Source of the DNA: Ceratotherium simum simum
Lineage: Eukaryota; Chordata; Mammalia; Perissodactyla; Rhinocerotidae
DNA: 64,000 nt
Direction of reading: 5' to 3'
Assembly: GCF_000283155.1 (NCBI RefSeq)
Contig: NW_004454171.1
Span: forward strand, 10,127,712 to 10,191,711
The stretch's first letter is position 1. The number at the start of each line of letters is the position of its first letter. The notes under the pieces are model-generated. The model saw nothing but the letters and a program-made list of their open reading frames with translations. It was not told the DNA's origin and searched no databases. A program made the translations under genes and the position numbers. Shown piece by piece: positions 1-12,248 of the stretch.

Positions 1-702
1 CAGAGCCTGTCTGCTTCTGGGGAGCCCCATCTAACACAACAGGCCTCCCAGAGTGTTTGGCAGCCCTACCCCAGCCAAGATGGGTGAGCCAGGCTATTAT
101 AGATCAATGATATTATTGGGATCATTGCATTTCCTCCCCTGCCCCCACACTTTGATTCCCTGATCACCAAACCATCTTCTGATTATAATTCATCTTCCCC
201 ACTTGGCTTTTCTCTAAGGAGAGAAGATATTTTTCAGTTAAAAAAGAAGAGTTCAAGTTCATTTTGGCAGTTTTATTTCTCATTGTATATTTGGAACTCT
301 GGATTATAGGTCAGCCTCTCAAGTGTCATTAATGCAACTCTGTCCCCAAGAGTCAGACCACCCCTGGGAAATTGGCAAATCATATTTTGAACCTTCAAGT
401 CCAAGACATGTTGGAACCACATCAGGTGCCACTTTGAGAGGTCTTGTTTTGGAAGCCACTTCGCCTGTCTTGATACCTTCTCTATTGTGCTACTCTTTAA
501 CCACCAGAAGCTTCAGCACTTTGAGCTCTTGCCTGGGCAGAGTTGAGAACATGGACTGTGAATGCCTCCCTCATCTCCTTCAGAGGTATCCCTTTCCTTA
601 TTCCTCTGAGAGGCAAACAAATTCTTTGGTTAGAATCTTTAGCGATAGATCCAGATTTGAGGTCAAATCCCATGACTTGTGCAATTCATAAAATCCCTTA
701 CT
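1..702. other. Intergenic, no recognised element
   Basis: I see no convincing gene, RNA or repeat here. A 122-codon open frame at 323-691 lacks recognisable domains, a good Kozak context or splice signals, and I regard it as a chance ORF. Confidence 0.5.
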
Positions 703-945
703 GGGGCCGGCCCTGTGGCCTAGTGGTTAAGTTCAATGCACTCTGCTTTGGTGGTTCCCGGGCGTAGACTTACACCACTCATCAGCGGCCATGCTGTGGC
801 GGTGTCCCACATACAAAATAGAGGGAGATTGGCACAGATGTTAGCTCAGGGTTAATCTTCCTCAAGCAAAAAGAGGAAGATTGGCAACAGATGTTAGCTC
901 AGGGCGAATCTTCCTCAGCAACAACAAAACAAAACAAAACAAAAC
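703..945 (+). repeat. ERE SINE, short form
   Basis: A tRNA-derived SINE in the plus orientation. It starts with a GGGGCCGGCCC head followed by the A-box-like GGCCTAGTGGTTAAG. The B box is damaged: the usual GGTTCGGATCC reads GGTTCCCGGGC. The 3' half has two copies of the GATGTTAGCTCAGGG unit and ends in a (CAAAA)n tail. It lacks the middle segment with CAACTAGAAGGA that longer copies carry. Flanking duplications are too decayed to call, so this is an older copy. Confidence 0.93.
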
Positions 946-3900
946 CTCTTACTTACATTCTGTGGGGTTCATCATTCGGATATTAGGGGAGAAATAAAAT
1001 GTTATTCTTGTGGATGCATCAAAGGTATGGAGTAAACATATGAACATAGATAATCTTGAGCACTTTTATCTCTCTCTCCGCCACAACAGCAGAATCACAA
1101 TCTGCTCTTTTGTTTCTGTGAGTTCGGATTTGTGTATAGGAAGTTTTTTTCTTAAAAAGAAGAAGAAAAATTGAATTTTGATTGTGTTTACTCTAAGACC
1201 TTTAGAGTGATTAATTATGATGATTAATAAGTGTTTTTAGGTAGAGTCACACACGATGAGCACAAAAGAATCCCATTAATATATTTTCCCAAATACACTT
1301 CGCTTCACAAGCATCTTATTTGAGTGGAGGGTAAAACAATTTTCATTTAGTTTTTCTGTATTTGGATAGAATTTCCAAATTCACGTGCAGCATTTAATTC
1401 CCTCACCTTCCTCCTATGTCTGTTACAAACCTGAAGCTGAGGTAGGGCCACTTCCACAGGATTATAAACTGTAAAATGCGGGTCTAGAGAGAAACACAGG
1501 AGGAAGAAGCTACTCTCAGCTCTCCTCAGGGAGAAGTCCTAACCTTTTTTGATACAGGTTTGAAATGTTGCCTCCCTGACTTCTGTCTCCCAGTCACAGA
1601 GCTCACTGGCAGGCGACCCGCTTCCCCCCGCAGTTCCAGCTGAAACCACTGAGGGACGCTGCTGGATCAAGTTCCACGACGGAGAACCAAAACTGAAAGA
1701 TGGGAAAATCAATGAGGATGAGATCACTTCCTCCGTGTGTCTTTCCATTTCTGGGAATGTTTTTCAATTAAAACTCCAGACACAGACAATCATCATTCAC
1801 GGCCTGCCTCCTTCAGAGCTCGGTTGGAGGCCGGGGCCAGCAGGAGCAAGGTTCTTTATTTTCAGGAGCTGCCTGTGCTGTGGAAAGAGAAGCCAGAAAT
1901 AGACCTGGGGAAAATAAGAGAACGGGGATTTAGCAGATGCTCAGAGCCATTTTTCTTTATAAATATATCTGTCCACGTCCCACTCTCTTCCATGTTACCG
2001 CAGGCCATTAGCACTCTATTTTTGTCTCCACTGAGGCTCTGGGCCTGGCCCACCCTGCTCCCCCTCCTGGCAGATTATCTTGTGAGGGCAGCACTCCTGG
2101 GCTGAGGGTTGACATCATGAGTTATTTTTATCCCCGTAGGTTGCAATATCATAACAGCATATATCTTGTGCCAAAGAACGGCCCCAAAGCTGACAAAGAG
2201 GAGAAATTATCTCATAGGTAAACTCCCTGATCTCAAAATGCCTCTCCAGGTACACTATTTAAAGCCATTGCCAAATGAGTAACAAAAATATACATGCCTT
2301 GAGTGTGGCCTAGAAAACGATGTAATACATTCTTCGGTTTCATAATCACCCAAAAGAGGCCTTATGAAAAGTTGGTCATTCGTCTAGATGAGGTAGGAGG
2401 CCACCAGGCTGTGATTAGAATTGGAGTCCAAGAAAGGTGACCCCATCACTCCAGATCTATGCCAAGGAATCCTCTCTGCTTTCCTACTCTAATTAAAATT
2501 CTCCTATTGTGAATCCTTTTGGGTTAAATTGTGATCTGGGGGTGGAAACTGAGTGATGCCTGAAGCTGTAGCAATGCTTCAGTGTGACCCCTAAGTGGAG
2601 AACACTGGATTGTGATGCAGAGCAAGGAACAGAGCTCAAGGACGGTGCAAAATAGAGGTTCCAGCAGGAGGCTCTGCAACCACTGGCACGTGGAGAGGGT
2701 TGGTGTCAGAGGGGGAATACCAGCACCATGGTAGTTATACAATTAAAAGAGATGGTAGTCTAGGCACATCTCTGGCCCACTAGCTCTTATTCTGCCTTTC
2801 TTGTTTCCAATAATCAGATGACCCTGTGGTGTGGACAGAGGCCATGTAAGAACTGCTGGTCTATAAGATCAAGAATGCAAGAGAATCTACAGGAATGAGG
2901 TTTTATTAGGAACATTCATCAGCCTCTCTGCTCCAGATCAATAAAAATGGCCAGTACAGTCTAATTGGATTGTGCTTCCTTTGAGGGTCTCTGTAAGATG
3001 GAATCATGATATTGTCATTTGCATGGAGATTGGCTAAACTAGGTGGTTGTGGATAAGGAACACTCCAGAAATGAGCCAACTCTTGGGTATGATGCTAACT
3101 CCTGGGTCAAAGGTTAACTTTGTGGGAAGCATCCAAGACGCCATGACAAGAGCTGCTGTTGATGGGAGGCTGTGGATTGGCTGAGACACAAGCTGACCTG
3201 GGCATAACTTGCCGTAACTTCCTGAAGGGGAAGGACATAAAGAAGGGTGCACCTTCTACTTCTCAACTCTCTCTCTGATTAGCCAGAAAGCCAGGAAGAA
3301 CATGCAGATATGCTGCTGTGGCGGTCCCGCGGAAGGGTACTGCGTGAGCACCCCCAGGCAGGAAAACACCCTCAAATACCAAAGGCTCGTGTGGGACTGA
3401 TCTGACAGAGTCAACGTCATTTTCACACTTTCGTGTTCAAATTTTAGAGGATTTCCGTAAAATCATGTAGCAGAATTTAAGAATTGTTTAGAAAATAGTA
3501 TGGAATAGACACCAAATACGCAAATCCAATTGCATTCATAATGATTTTTTTTCATGCTTATCCCACTTTTATTTCCATTTACTAGTGAATATTTGCGACC
3601 ATCGTTGTCCTGCTAAGCTAATCTGTGCACGCTCCTAAGATTCAGAAAGTCGTTTAGCTCCAGAAAGTTTTCCTTTAAACTACGATGAAGTGGTCATGCC
3701 TCTTGGTGTTTTCATCACTGTTAAAATATATTGAGCATGCGGTGGATAGAGAGCTGGCCTCTCATTGGGTACCTCAAGGTAAACAGATTTATGAGGCGTC
3801 AATATGAGATGATGAGGATGCTTTTTATAAACTGTCTATCAGGGCAATGCCAACAATGGTACCAACTATATTTTAAACAATAACCTCATCTTGGGGATGA

Positions 3901-4970
3901 GTGCATAGGCTCCCACAGAGACTATCTTGAAGGAGACAATATATTTGGTTAAGGGGTGGTCTGTGCAATCATATATCAATTTCGTTTCTCTACATTCACA
4001 AATTTCTGGACCTTGATAGGCATCGATCACTTTTGGAAAGCAAATATATTCCATTTGAAAGACCCTAAAAGTTAGCATTCAGCTTCTCTTTGCGGACGCT
4101 TCTTAAGTAACTAAGCTCAACACAGGAGATTTTTAGCCTGGGGTTTTAGAAACATTACAGTTATGAGGGTGATAAGTGCAGGTATAATATTCAAAGAGTT
4201 TCAGAGCTGGCGTTGGAACAGGCAGCCCTGGATTGGAGAGGGGTGGCTCACCAACATTGGCAGGCCCAACCTGAATTCAGGATTACTGGGCCCAGAGCTG
4301 ACTTTTTACCATTTCTGATTTCCTAAAATGACAATTTCATATGATTCAACTCAATTTTAAGCTCTCCTACCTTAGGCTTGTGCCTGTAATTATAACCACG
4401 AACCAATATTTAATTTTCATAGGCAGGTTATTGTAGTTAGTGTAGTAGTATAGAACAGAAGATACATAACCATTTATATGTTTAGGAGTCTACCATATGC
4501 TTTTGAGTTCTTAGTAAATGTCATAAAATACAAATACCAAAGCTCAGATCCAAAGTATCCTACATGTGCCCTAGAGGTTTGAGCAATGTGGGTACATGAT
4601 ACATTTTCTACCATAAAAAGCCTAAAAGAGTTATTCTCTCTGACCCTTCCCCTGACATAGTGTTAAACTGAAGGCTGATGTTCATTTGACAATGAGAAGC
4701 CATTAGGTACAAAGCAAAAGGATGACTCTCTGATATAATTACAGAGAGTGACACACAGCACAGTAAATGCCTTTCAGAGCCATTTGGTGTGCAAAAATTC
4801 TATTTGGCCTGCAGTGAGGCATCAATCACACCAATATTTATCTGAGGTCTAACTCTTCTGTATGTTTTCCTTGTTGAATCATCTCCCAAAGTTAGGAGGA
4901 AACCAACTTTTGTCCACAGAAATCATACTGAGATCTTTCATTGAATAGTGTTATTATAAAAGCATCTTAA
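946..4970. other. Intergenic, mostly unassigned sequence
   Basis: No gene is supported. The block 1500-2120 is more GC-rich than its surroundings and contains overlapping short ORFs on both strands, none with a recognisable domain. About 2990-3430 has LTR-like composition: an octamer ATTTGCAT, ATTGG boxes and a CATAAAG TATA-like motif before a pyrimidine-rich stretch. I cannot assign it to a family. The rest is AT-rich and featureless to me. Confidence 0.45.
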
Positions 4971-5222
4971 AGGGCTGGCCCAGTGGCGTAGTGGTTAAGT
5001 TTGTGTGCTCTGCTTTGGCAGCCCAGGGCTTGTGCGTTCGGATCCTGGACGCCGATCTACTCATGGCTCATCAAGCCATGCTGAGGCAGCGTCCCACATA
5101 AAGCAACTAGAAGGACGTACAACGATGACATACAACTATCTCCTGGGGCTTTGGGAAGAAAAAAGGAAAAAAGGAGGAGGATGGGCAACAGATGTTAGCT
5201 CAGGGCCAATCTTCCTCAAAAA

Positions 5223-5261
<39 letters not shown>

Positions 5262-5288
5262 ACAAGTAAATAAGTAAATAAGTAAATG
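4971..5288 (+). repeat. ERE SINE, long form, with TSD
   Basis: A plus-strand ERE with the A-box region GGCGTAGTGGTTAAG and a B box GTTCGGATCC. It includes the middle segment with CAACTAGAAGGACG and a single GATGTTAGCTCAGGGC unit, then a long (AAAT)n tail (about 5218-5285). The 12-bp sequence AAAGCATCTTAA flanks it at 4959-4970 and 5289-5300, which is a clean target-site duplication fixing both ends. Confidence 0.96.
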
Positions 5289-5410
5289 AAAGCATCTTAA
5301 GGACAAACCAAAAGGGAAGCCAAGTGCAATTAGGCTGAGGTTGAGTAATCAGCTTTAATTTATTTTACGCTCCAAGGAAGCAACTTAATCTAAAAAACAT
5401 GGGACTTTTG

Positions 5411-5649
5411 GGTGGCAGCCGGGTGCTGTGGCAGTTAATTAAGTCCCTGCCCAGGGTTTGCAGGTTCGGATCCCAGGCGCAGATCCACACACCACTTGTC
5501 GAACGATGCTGTGGTGGCGTCCCATATAAAGTAGAGGAAGATGAGCACAGAAGTTAGCCCAGGGCCAATCTTCCTCAGCAAAAAGAGGAGGATTGGCAAC
5601 GGATGTTAGCTCAGGGCTAATCTTCCTCCCTTTCAAAAAAACCCCCTCC
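5411..5649 (+). repeat. ERE SINE, short form
   Basis: A plus-strand short-form ERE whose head has decayed to GGTGGCAGCCGGGTG but whose B box GGTTCGGATCC is intact. Two GATGTTAGCTCAGGG-type units and a short A/C-rich tail follow. Degenerate duplications lie at about 5394-5410 and 5650-5667 (AAAACATGGGAC versus AAAACGTGGGATC), which bound the element. It lies only about 120 bp after the previous ERE in the same orientation. Confidence 0.92.
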
Positions 5650-5667
5650 AAAACGTGGGATCTTTTA

Positions 5668-6689
5668 GATTGTGTTCTGCACTTCTACACTCTACTTCTT
5701 GTGAGATGTTCATTTTTCTCCCAATGTAAAAACACAACTTTTTACTTTTGTTGTTGACCTCCATTCATGTGAATTTGCTAGTTGACAGAAAGAATCTTGA
5801 ATCTTAAAATTTATTCTAATGATCTCCAAACTTTTAAAATGCACTGGTAACATTCTTTAATATATCAAGGCATAATATGTACCTGGAATGAAATAATCAA
5901 TAATGAGAGCAGAAGTAATTAATATTTCAAATAGTCTTCTCAATAAATGCACTTTTGGGGACCTATTCTTTGTTAGATTGATTGTAAAAAGATTGCTTTT
6001 ATTGGAGATGTGGTTTGCAGAGGGACTGTGTAAAAACCAAGGCAAATGGTGACTGCCATTTTCTTGTTCTTCACTGTTGCTGAAATTGTGAACTTTATCA
6101 TTGATATGTAATTTATTAGCAAAAATATTTTTAAGTCAGTTGTTGCTGCTAATTTAAAACTAGGAATGTAATCTACAAATTCATTTCCTCCAGTGTGAAC
6201 ATATATTGCATTGCATCACAGTGCTCTGAAGGCAAACCATTGGGGGGGGCCCAACATCAGCCCTTATCTTGTGGGATTCCCGTTTCCCCTAAGAGATTCC
6301 GCGAGTCCCTTATGTGGCATCCAAACCATATAAGACCAATGAGGGTCTCAGTATCAACTAGCATTTTAAATATTATTAAAACTATTTCTTATTTTTAGAT
6401 AAAGAAGGCAAATGGAAATAGAATACCAACATTTCCTCCTAAACCCCAACAGATCATCTTATTCAACTTGCTTGCCCACTCCTCTTAAGACTACTGGTGT
6501 AGATCACTGCCTTAGACTGGTCCATGATCCACTGGTAGCAAAATTATTAGAAATAGTTATTTAAGAATATAGATTCCCAGGATCTACTTTGGATGAAATT
6601 TTTCAATTCTTGGAAAGTGCAATCCAGCAATCTTTATTAAATAATAATACATATTGTGTGTGTGTTGTTTGACAGATACTTAACCAAAA
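5668..6689. other. Intergenic, AT-rich, nothing recognised
   Basis: Unique-looking AT-rich sequence with no gene or repeat I can name. A possible remnant of an old DNA transposon lies around 6480-6640, but the match is too weak to call. Confidence 0.4.
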
Positions 6690-6860
6690 CTTTATATATA
6701 TTAAATAATTTAATCCTTAGACCAACACTATGAGGTGCATATTGTTATTATGCCCATTTTACAAATGGAGAAATTGAGGCACAGAGAGGTTAAGTAACTT
6801 GCCCAAGGCTATATGCTAATAGCTGGCAGAATCGGGATTCAAAACCAGAACTGGATTCAA
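6690..6860 (-). repeat. MIR SINE
   Basis: Contains the reverse complement of the MIR core. CCCATTTTACAAATGGAGAA is followed by TTGAGGCACAGAGAGG and TTAAGTAACTTGCCCAAGG. This matches remembered MIR consensus read on the minus strand. MIRs are ancient tRNA-derived mammalian SINEs, and no flanking duplication remains visible. Confidence 0.88.
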
Positions 6861-7499
6861 AATGCTCTTAGACACCGTGATATTCTAGTTCTCTAGACCA
6901 TTCTTATGTATACATGTGAATACATGAGTAGTAAGATTATATAGTAGTAAGCTATATGTCCCAAGAAAATAGAAAACCAAATATGCCAAAATATATACAG
7001 TATTTGCTAAATTCCTTAAATAATTGACATATAATATCAACAGATGTGACAAAAATTGCAATTTGGGGTTTTTTCCCCCTCACATGTTATTTTAACAAAA
7101 AAAGGTCACACTGCTATCTGAACCCACATGTCACTTCCCAACAAGAGTAATTGAGAGTAAATGTTTTTAGAGCAATATTCCTGGATCATGGCATCAGAGG
7201 GGGAAGCAACTCCATTTGGGGAGGTTCTGTGTAGGTGGGGTCTATTTTTAGTCTCTCCATCTATACATGTGAGATAGGAGTACACAAGACAATGGCATCT
7301 CTTACCAGGGCACAAAGACAAAGCACCCATTAAAACAGGGGCAGCAATTAGAGCACATAGCTGTTGTCCTCATGTTCCCAAGGCAGCCAGTCTCTCTGCT
7401 TGGGTTTCACCTTAAGGTATACTAGAGTTGGGTGTATGTGCGATATATAGTCACTGATGTAGCTGCTCTCATGTAACCCAATGTCCAGGTCTGTAGCCC
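6861..7499. other. Intergenic, nothing recognised
   Basis: No gene, RNA or named repeat seen. A 74-codon minus-strand frame here has no recognisable features. Confidence 0.4.
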
Positions 7500-7665
7500 T
7501 AATGTGCCACAGCCTCACCAAGGGAGCATCTTAAAGATGCAAACTCTTAAGACCTGCGTTCAGAGATTCTGTTGCTTAGAGTCCAGGAATCAGCATTTTA
7601 TCAAGGATTCCAGGGGATTCCAATGCAGGTGGACCGATCACCACACTTTGAGAAACATTGGTGGA
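7500..7665 (+). repeat. MER5A-like hAT-Charlie fragment
   Basis: The series of sub-motifs (GATGCAAACTCTTAAGACCTG, GAGATTCTGTTGC, GAATCAGCATTTTATCAAGGA and finally CACACTTTGAGAAACATTGG) follows the remembered order of the MER5A non-autonomous hAT element. Ends are approximate. It is a fossil with no coding capacity. Confidence 0.65.
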
Positions 7666-7715
7666 GAAAAGAGTTGTTTATCACTAGAATGGATATAATG
7701 GAACAGAAGATAATA

Positions 7716-7962
7716 TTTTTTTTTGCAGGGAAAGATTTACTCTAAGCTAACATCTGTTGCCAATCTTCCTCTTTTCCTTCCTAAAGCCCCAGCACATGGT
7801 TGTATATCCTAGTTATAAGTGCTTCTAGTTCTTCTATGTGAGCCGCTGCCACAGCATGGCAACTGACAGATGAGGGGTGTGGTTCCACCACTGGGAAGAG
7901 AATCTGGGCCACTGAGGTGGTGAGCACCGAACTTTAACCACTAGGCCAGCAGGGCTGTCTCT
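7716..7962 (-). repeat. ERE SINE, decayed long form
   Basis: A minus-strand ERE: a poly(T) start, CTAACATCTGTTGCCAATCTT, the CTTCTAG middle segment, and a worn tRNA-like head ending near TTTAACCACTAGGCCAGC. Degenerate duplications (AGATAATATTTT / AGATAACACTTTT) flank it. Many substitutions suggest an older insertion. Confidence 0.9.
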
Positions 7963-10424
7963 AGATAACACTTTTAATAATGAAAAATGTCAGTGACATA
8001 GAGCAGCACAGAGATGGACCTCAAAAATTAGAGAGAAAGAAGAGAAAAGAAAAGCTGAGGAAAATGAAGAATGCAGAGGCCGGGGAGAGGGATGAGGTTA
8101 ATTCACAAAGGTCCTTCCTCTGCTGCCTCTTCAATGGAGAATGACAGAAGAGAACAAGGGCAAAAGAGCCATTGGCTATCTGGTCAGGATGCCTTTTGAT
8201 GGCCAAAGAAGCTGAACGAGCTGTTTCAATATATTTGAGGGTATAACTTTGGGGCCATGTTTTCCTTACCAGGCAGGGCCATTTGGAGGCTGCACTTGGG
8301 AATCAGAACAAACAACCAGGAACCAAAGGCAGCTGACTGTAGTATCAAGAGGGTGGAATGCCCTCCAGTTCCTGCAGGGGGATGTGATTGGATTGTCTGA
8401 ATAGTATGATGGGCTGGCACGAAACTAAAACCCACTGCTCATGGATAAGCAGGAACTGTGCCTGGTCCCCTGGATAAGAGCAGAGAGAGGAGGTTGTCAT
8501 TAGGCATTTGAGGCCCTCCCAGTTTCAGATGTCAAGGCAGAACATAATATCAATCTTAGGCCTTTCACCACAGGCCCGTGCTCTATTTATTCATGTTCTA
8601 AGAGCAAGAGTTGGTAGAGACAGGGGATGCCCATCCATTCAGTTGAGAGTCTTGATTAGGTGCCTTTGTTTTTACAAAATGTCCTCTTATCAGATGGCAT
8701 CAGCTTTAAAGGCTGTGCTCTCACATGTACCTCACAAGCGCCTGCCTTTCAGAGGACAGTCACCTTGACCTGTCAGCAGCTCAGCTCTTCATCAAAAGTC
8801 TCCAAAGAGGGATCCAATATTTATGTCAAACTGAAAAATAAGATTCAGCCAGAAATACTAGAATTTCCTGCTAGATAAGACTGGAACTAAGAGACTTGCA
8901 GACTGAAGCTACATTTTTTTTAACATCCTGTAAAATTCTAGTTTGGCAATGGGCCTCCAGCTGACTTTCAGGGTACTGGAAGAAAGAGCCCAACACTCTT
9001 TGCTGCTGCATTTATGCAAGGAAATGATTAAGAATGTCATCCACTTTTTCACTCAGTGTTCTCTATTTTAAGTTTCATGTGAGAAATTTATTTCAAGCTT
9101 AAGTGGAAGGAAAAGATGTCCTGTTTGCTGATAAACTGGAATAACTTTTCTATAGGCTCTCAGATATCTGCTCCAATCTTTAACTTAACTCCATCTTTCT
9201 GTTTTATCCATAGTTCCTCCAACTCTGATTGGCTTAATTTTTTCTAATTAAATGTGAATATTATTTATATTATTTTATGTTGCTTCAAATCTTTTGTGAA
9301 ACTAGGTAGGTACGTAGGTAGATAGATAGATAGATGTTAGACAGATAGAAATAGATACGTAGTAGATCATTTTTAAAAATAAGGAAGATGGGCTTCTTTC
9401 TCTTATCGTTTGCTCCATTCCTGAAAACTTCAGGCTGTGAAGGAAAGTTCAGGCTATGCCGATTGAGTTACCTATAGTGCTACACTGTTCTTCTCAGTGT
9501 TTCTCTGCATGATGACTTAATTTACATGCATACTATTTTTACTGCTCAGTGTTTAAATGATGGCTCCATTATTTTAATCTTTGGTTCAGTGGTAACCATG
9601 AGCAGGAGCCCCCATTCTTAGGTAATAGAAGCAAAAAGATTTTATAAACGAGAAAGCACTGTGTCAACTTCCTCACCAAGGAAATTTGTGGTAGCGCTCA
9701 GCAATAGTACTTAAGCTCAAATTTCAAGGCTTGGTGTTAGGATGGAGTAGCGGAGTCGTTCCCTGGGTGATGTTCCGTGACCACTGGTGTGCACCTTCCC
9801 AAGACTCAACTTTGAGCTGAAGGTTCTCTGAGCAGGAGGCCCCCTACATGGTGGCTTTAATTAGTGTACTTTATGCAATAGATCCCCTTTTTCCTTGGGG
9901 CTTTATCTATTGGTAATGTCAAAAGGGACACATATACAATTTGGGAGGTATGAAGGGAGATATATATTAATTTTGAGATTTAAAAATCTTACATACTGAC
10001 TTCCGCATGACAGCTTTCAAGTAGAACATATTCATTTGGGCATTCATCGCAACACATGCCTCATCTGTCAATGTATATCTGGGGCTGGATCAGAAATATT
10101 GAATGATTAAATAAAAGAATTACTTTAGAGCCAGAGACCCACGTTAGATCTGTCTTTATTTTATTTTATTTTTTGGATTCTGACTGAATGACTTTAGTTT
10201 GTTGCCTGTTTTATGTTGTGTTTCTTGATGCTGCTGCCATGGAGTTTAAACCAGTTTGGGTTTACACCACTTGAGTTGACAACAATCTAATAAAATGTTT
10301 TACAAGCCAAATGAAGACCAAAACCTTGGTAGCTTAGAAATGGGCATTTAAAGATAGCAAGCAGATCTATAATGGAGATAAAGGAGGAAAAGACTCCAAA
10401 GATAAGATAATTAGATAATGTCGA
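7963..10424. other. Intergenic, nothing recognised
   Basis: About 2.4 kb with no gene I can support. Short ORFs at 8021-8435 (minus) and 8508-8878 (plus) show no domains. The only named feature is the small GATA-type microsatellite at 9303-9359, listed separately. Confidence 0.45.
9303..9359. repeat. Imperfect (GATA/GGTA)n microsatellite
   Basis: A run of GGTA units passing into GATA units, then imperfect GATA-related repeats. Short and interrupted. Confidence 0.85.
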
Positions 10425-10490
10425 CAGGTCTTATGAGGATTAAATAGGATAAAGGATGTAAAGCACATAGTGTACTTTCTGGAACATGCT
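10425..10490 (+). repeat. MIR 3' fragment
   Basis: TGAGGATTAAATAGGATAAA followed by GGATGTAAAGCACATAG matches the 3' part of MIR (GAGGATTAAATGAGATAA...GTAAAGTGCTTAG) in the plus orientation. Confidence 0.65.
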
Positions 10491-11279
10491 AATAGGAGAG
10501 GAAGCTAAATCATAGCCATAGCAGGCTGTCTTAGCTAAGCATAAACTGAGATTCAGTTTGCTATTTGTGAAACAAGTGGATTTTGAGCACAGGTACCACT
10601 TTAGGTCCTACTGCAAATTTCTATGGTGAAATATCTACTAAACTGCACACTATAATAAAAGCCAGGGCTGTAACTTGGAAATCAGTGACAGTGCCAAGAT
10701 AGTCAGTGGACAGGATATCTGAACTGGATCCTAGTGTAGGAAAATGCTTAAAAACACAAACCTGCAAGGAACACGGCAACTTTGGGCTTGGAGATGATTT
10801 TTAAAAACGTGGACCTTTCTCCAGGGAGAAAGCAGTCTAATGAGTGAGACAGATGACGGACAAGTAAACAACTGGATGCAATAAAGAATAAATGTAAGAG
10901 GTTCCACAGTAGAAGGGTGGGGAGGTAATTAATGGATGCGTTCTGTTAGGGGAGATTCCAAAATCATGGGCCCTCCATGGAATTCTTCCTTGCCTTCAGG
11001 TGTCCCGACGTGTGAGCATAAGAGAAACTCTGAGAATAGCTTTCCACGTATGTTATTTTAGACCGTATATATCTGAACATGTGCTAAATGGCACAGTTGA
11101 GCTGCAAATATATTTGCCTTATTCAAAAAAAAAAAAAAAAGCTGTCATTGTGGTGTCTTCCAGTCAACTGTCTTCTGTTTCGATCTTTCCTTGACTCAAA
11201 TTCATAAAGTCATTGAATTTTAGAGCTTTATTTAACCTGAAAGATAAGCTCGTCTGACATGCTCATTTGGTGAAGAGCA
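10491..11279. other. Intergenic, nothing recognised
   Basis: No gene or named repeat. A poly(A) run at about 11125-11140 has no SINE or LINE body attached that I can identify. Confidence 0.4.
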
Positions 11280-11435
11280 AAGGTTTCTGAGGAAAGCAGA
11301 TTGGGAGTAAAACCACTGCTCCATTGCTCAGAAACCTTAGACAATTTATTTAAGTTCTTTTAGCCTTGATTGGAAAACAATATAAAAATGAATGTATAGT
11401 GCTTGGTATAGTGATTTCTCATAAGTGACAGTTAC
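11280..11435 (+). repeat. MIR SINE fragment
   Basis: CAGAAACCTTAGACAATTTATTTAAG followed by TTCTTTTAGCCTTGATTGG aligns with the MIR core (CCTTAGGCAAGTTACTTAACCTCTCTGAGCCTC) in the plus orientation, with many changes. Confidence 0.55.
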
Positions 11436-11444
11436 AATTGTTAT

Positions 11445-11545
11445 TTTTAGGCCCAGGCAGAATAAGTGACTGGTTCAAGGCCACACAGCTAGTTCCAGAA
11501 GAATTCAGCTTAGTATGGAGATTCCCAGACAGGGGCTTTTACCAC
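11445..11545 (-). repeat. MIR SINE fragment, opposite orientation
   Basis: GCCCAGGCAGAATAAGTGAC followed by TTCAAGGCCACACAGCTAG matches the MIR core read on the minus strand. It abuts the plus-strand MIR fragment just before it, making an inverted pair. Confidence 0.65.
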
Positions 11546-11803
11546 TGCGTAATAATTGTTTGTGGATCCCCAAAGCAACCTTCTATTTCTCTAAAAAAAA
11601 AAAAAAAAAATCTTTCTTCTGACTGTCACACTACCTGAAATGTTCTTTCAAAGTTCAGTTGGTGCTTGTTTTTTATGGAATGCTGGGCTTGTACTTCAAG
11701 GAAGGAGCTGCTTCTCCAGAAAGGAATTGTGAACTTTTTTATAGGCAGACTACAAACACACTGGGTTGCCATGTGGTGGAACAGAATAAAATGTGGCTCA
11801 GTA

Positions 11804-12135
11804 CAGGCATACCTTGAAGATATTGCAGGTTTTGTTCCAGACCCCCACTATAAAGCAAATATGTCAAAAAAGTGAGTCACACGAGTTTTTTTGTTTCCCA
11901 GTGCATATAAAAGTTATGTTTACACTATACTGTAGTCTATTAAGTGTACAATAGCATTATGTCTAAAAAAGCAATGTACATACCTTAATTAAAACATACT
12001 TTATTGCTAAAAATTGCTAATCATCATCTGAGCCTTTGGTGACGCATAATGTTTTTGCTGGTGGAGGGTCTTGTGAAAAACGCAGTTATCTGCCAAGCAC
12101 AATAAAGTGAATTGCAATAAAACGAGATATGTCTG
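11804..12135. mobile_element. MER2-like Tigger MITE
   Basis: A short non-autonomous TcMar-Tigger element. The left end CAGGCATACCTTGAAGATAT and the right end, read inward as CAGACATATCTCGTTTTATT, form imperfect terminal inverted repeats. TA precedes the left end, as expected for this superfamily. The interior (CACTATACTGTAGTCTATTA, GGTGGAGGGTCTTG) matches remembered Tigger1/MER2 ends. At about 330 bp there is no transposase, so it moved in trans. Confidence 0.88.
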
Positions 12136-12248
12136 CATCTCTTAAGTATGTATTTGTTAATTGCTGAAAATTCCATAGAAAGGAGAACAGTGAGAGTGAG
12201 AGAGAGCAAGATGAATATATATAGTATATATATATATACACACACATA

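Noticed and set aside
323..691. 122-codon ORF as a small gene
   Set aside because: No recognisable domain, no splice or promoter context, and length within chance expectation for 64 kb in six frames.
1737..2105. 122-codon ORF overlapping antisense ORFs
   Set aside because: The sequence has no family resemblance, and openness on both strands reflects local GC content.
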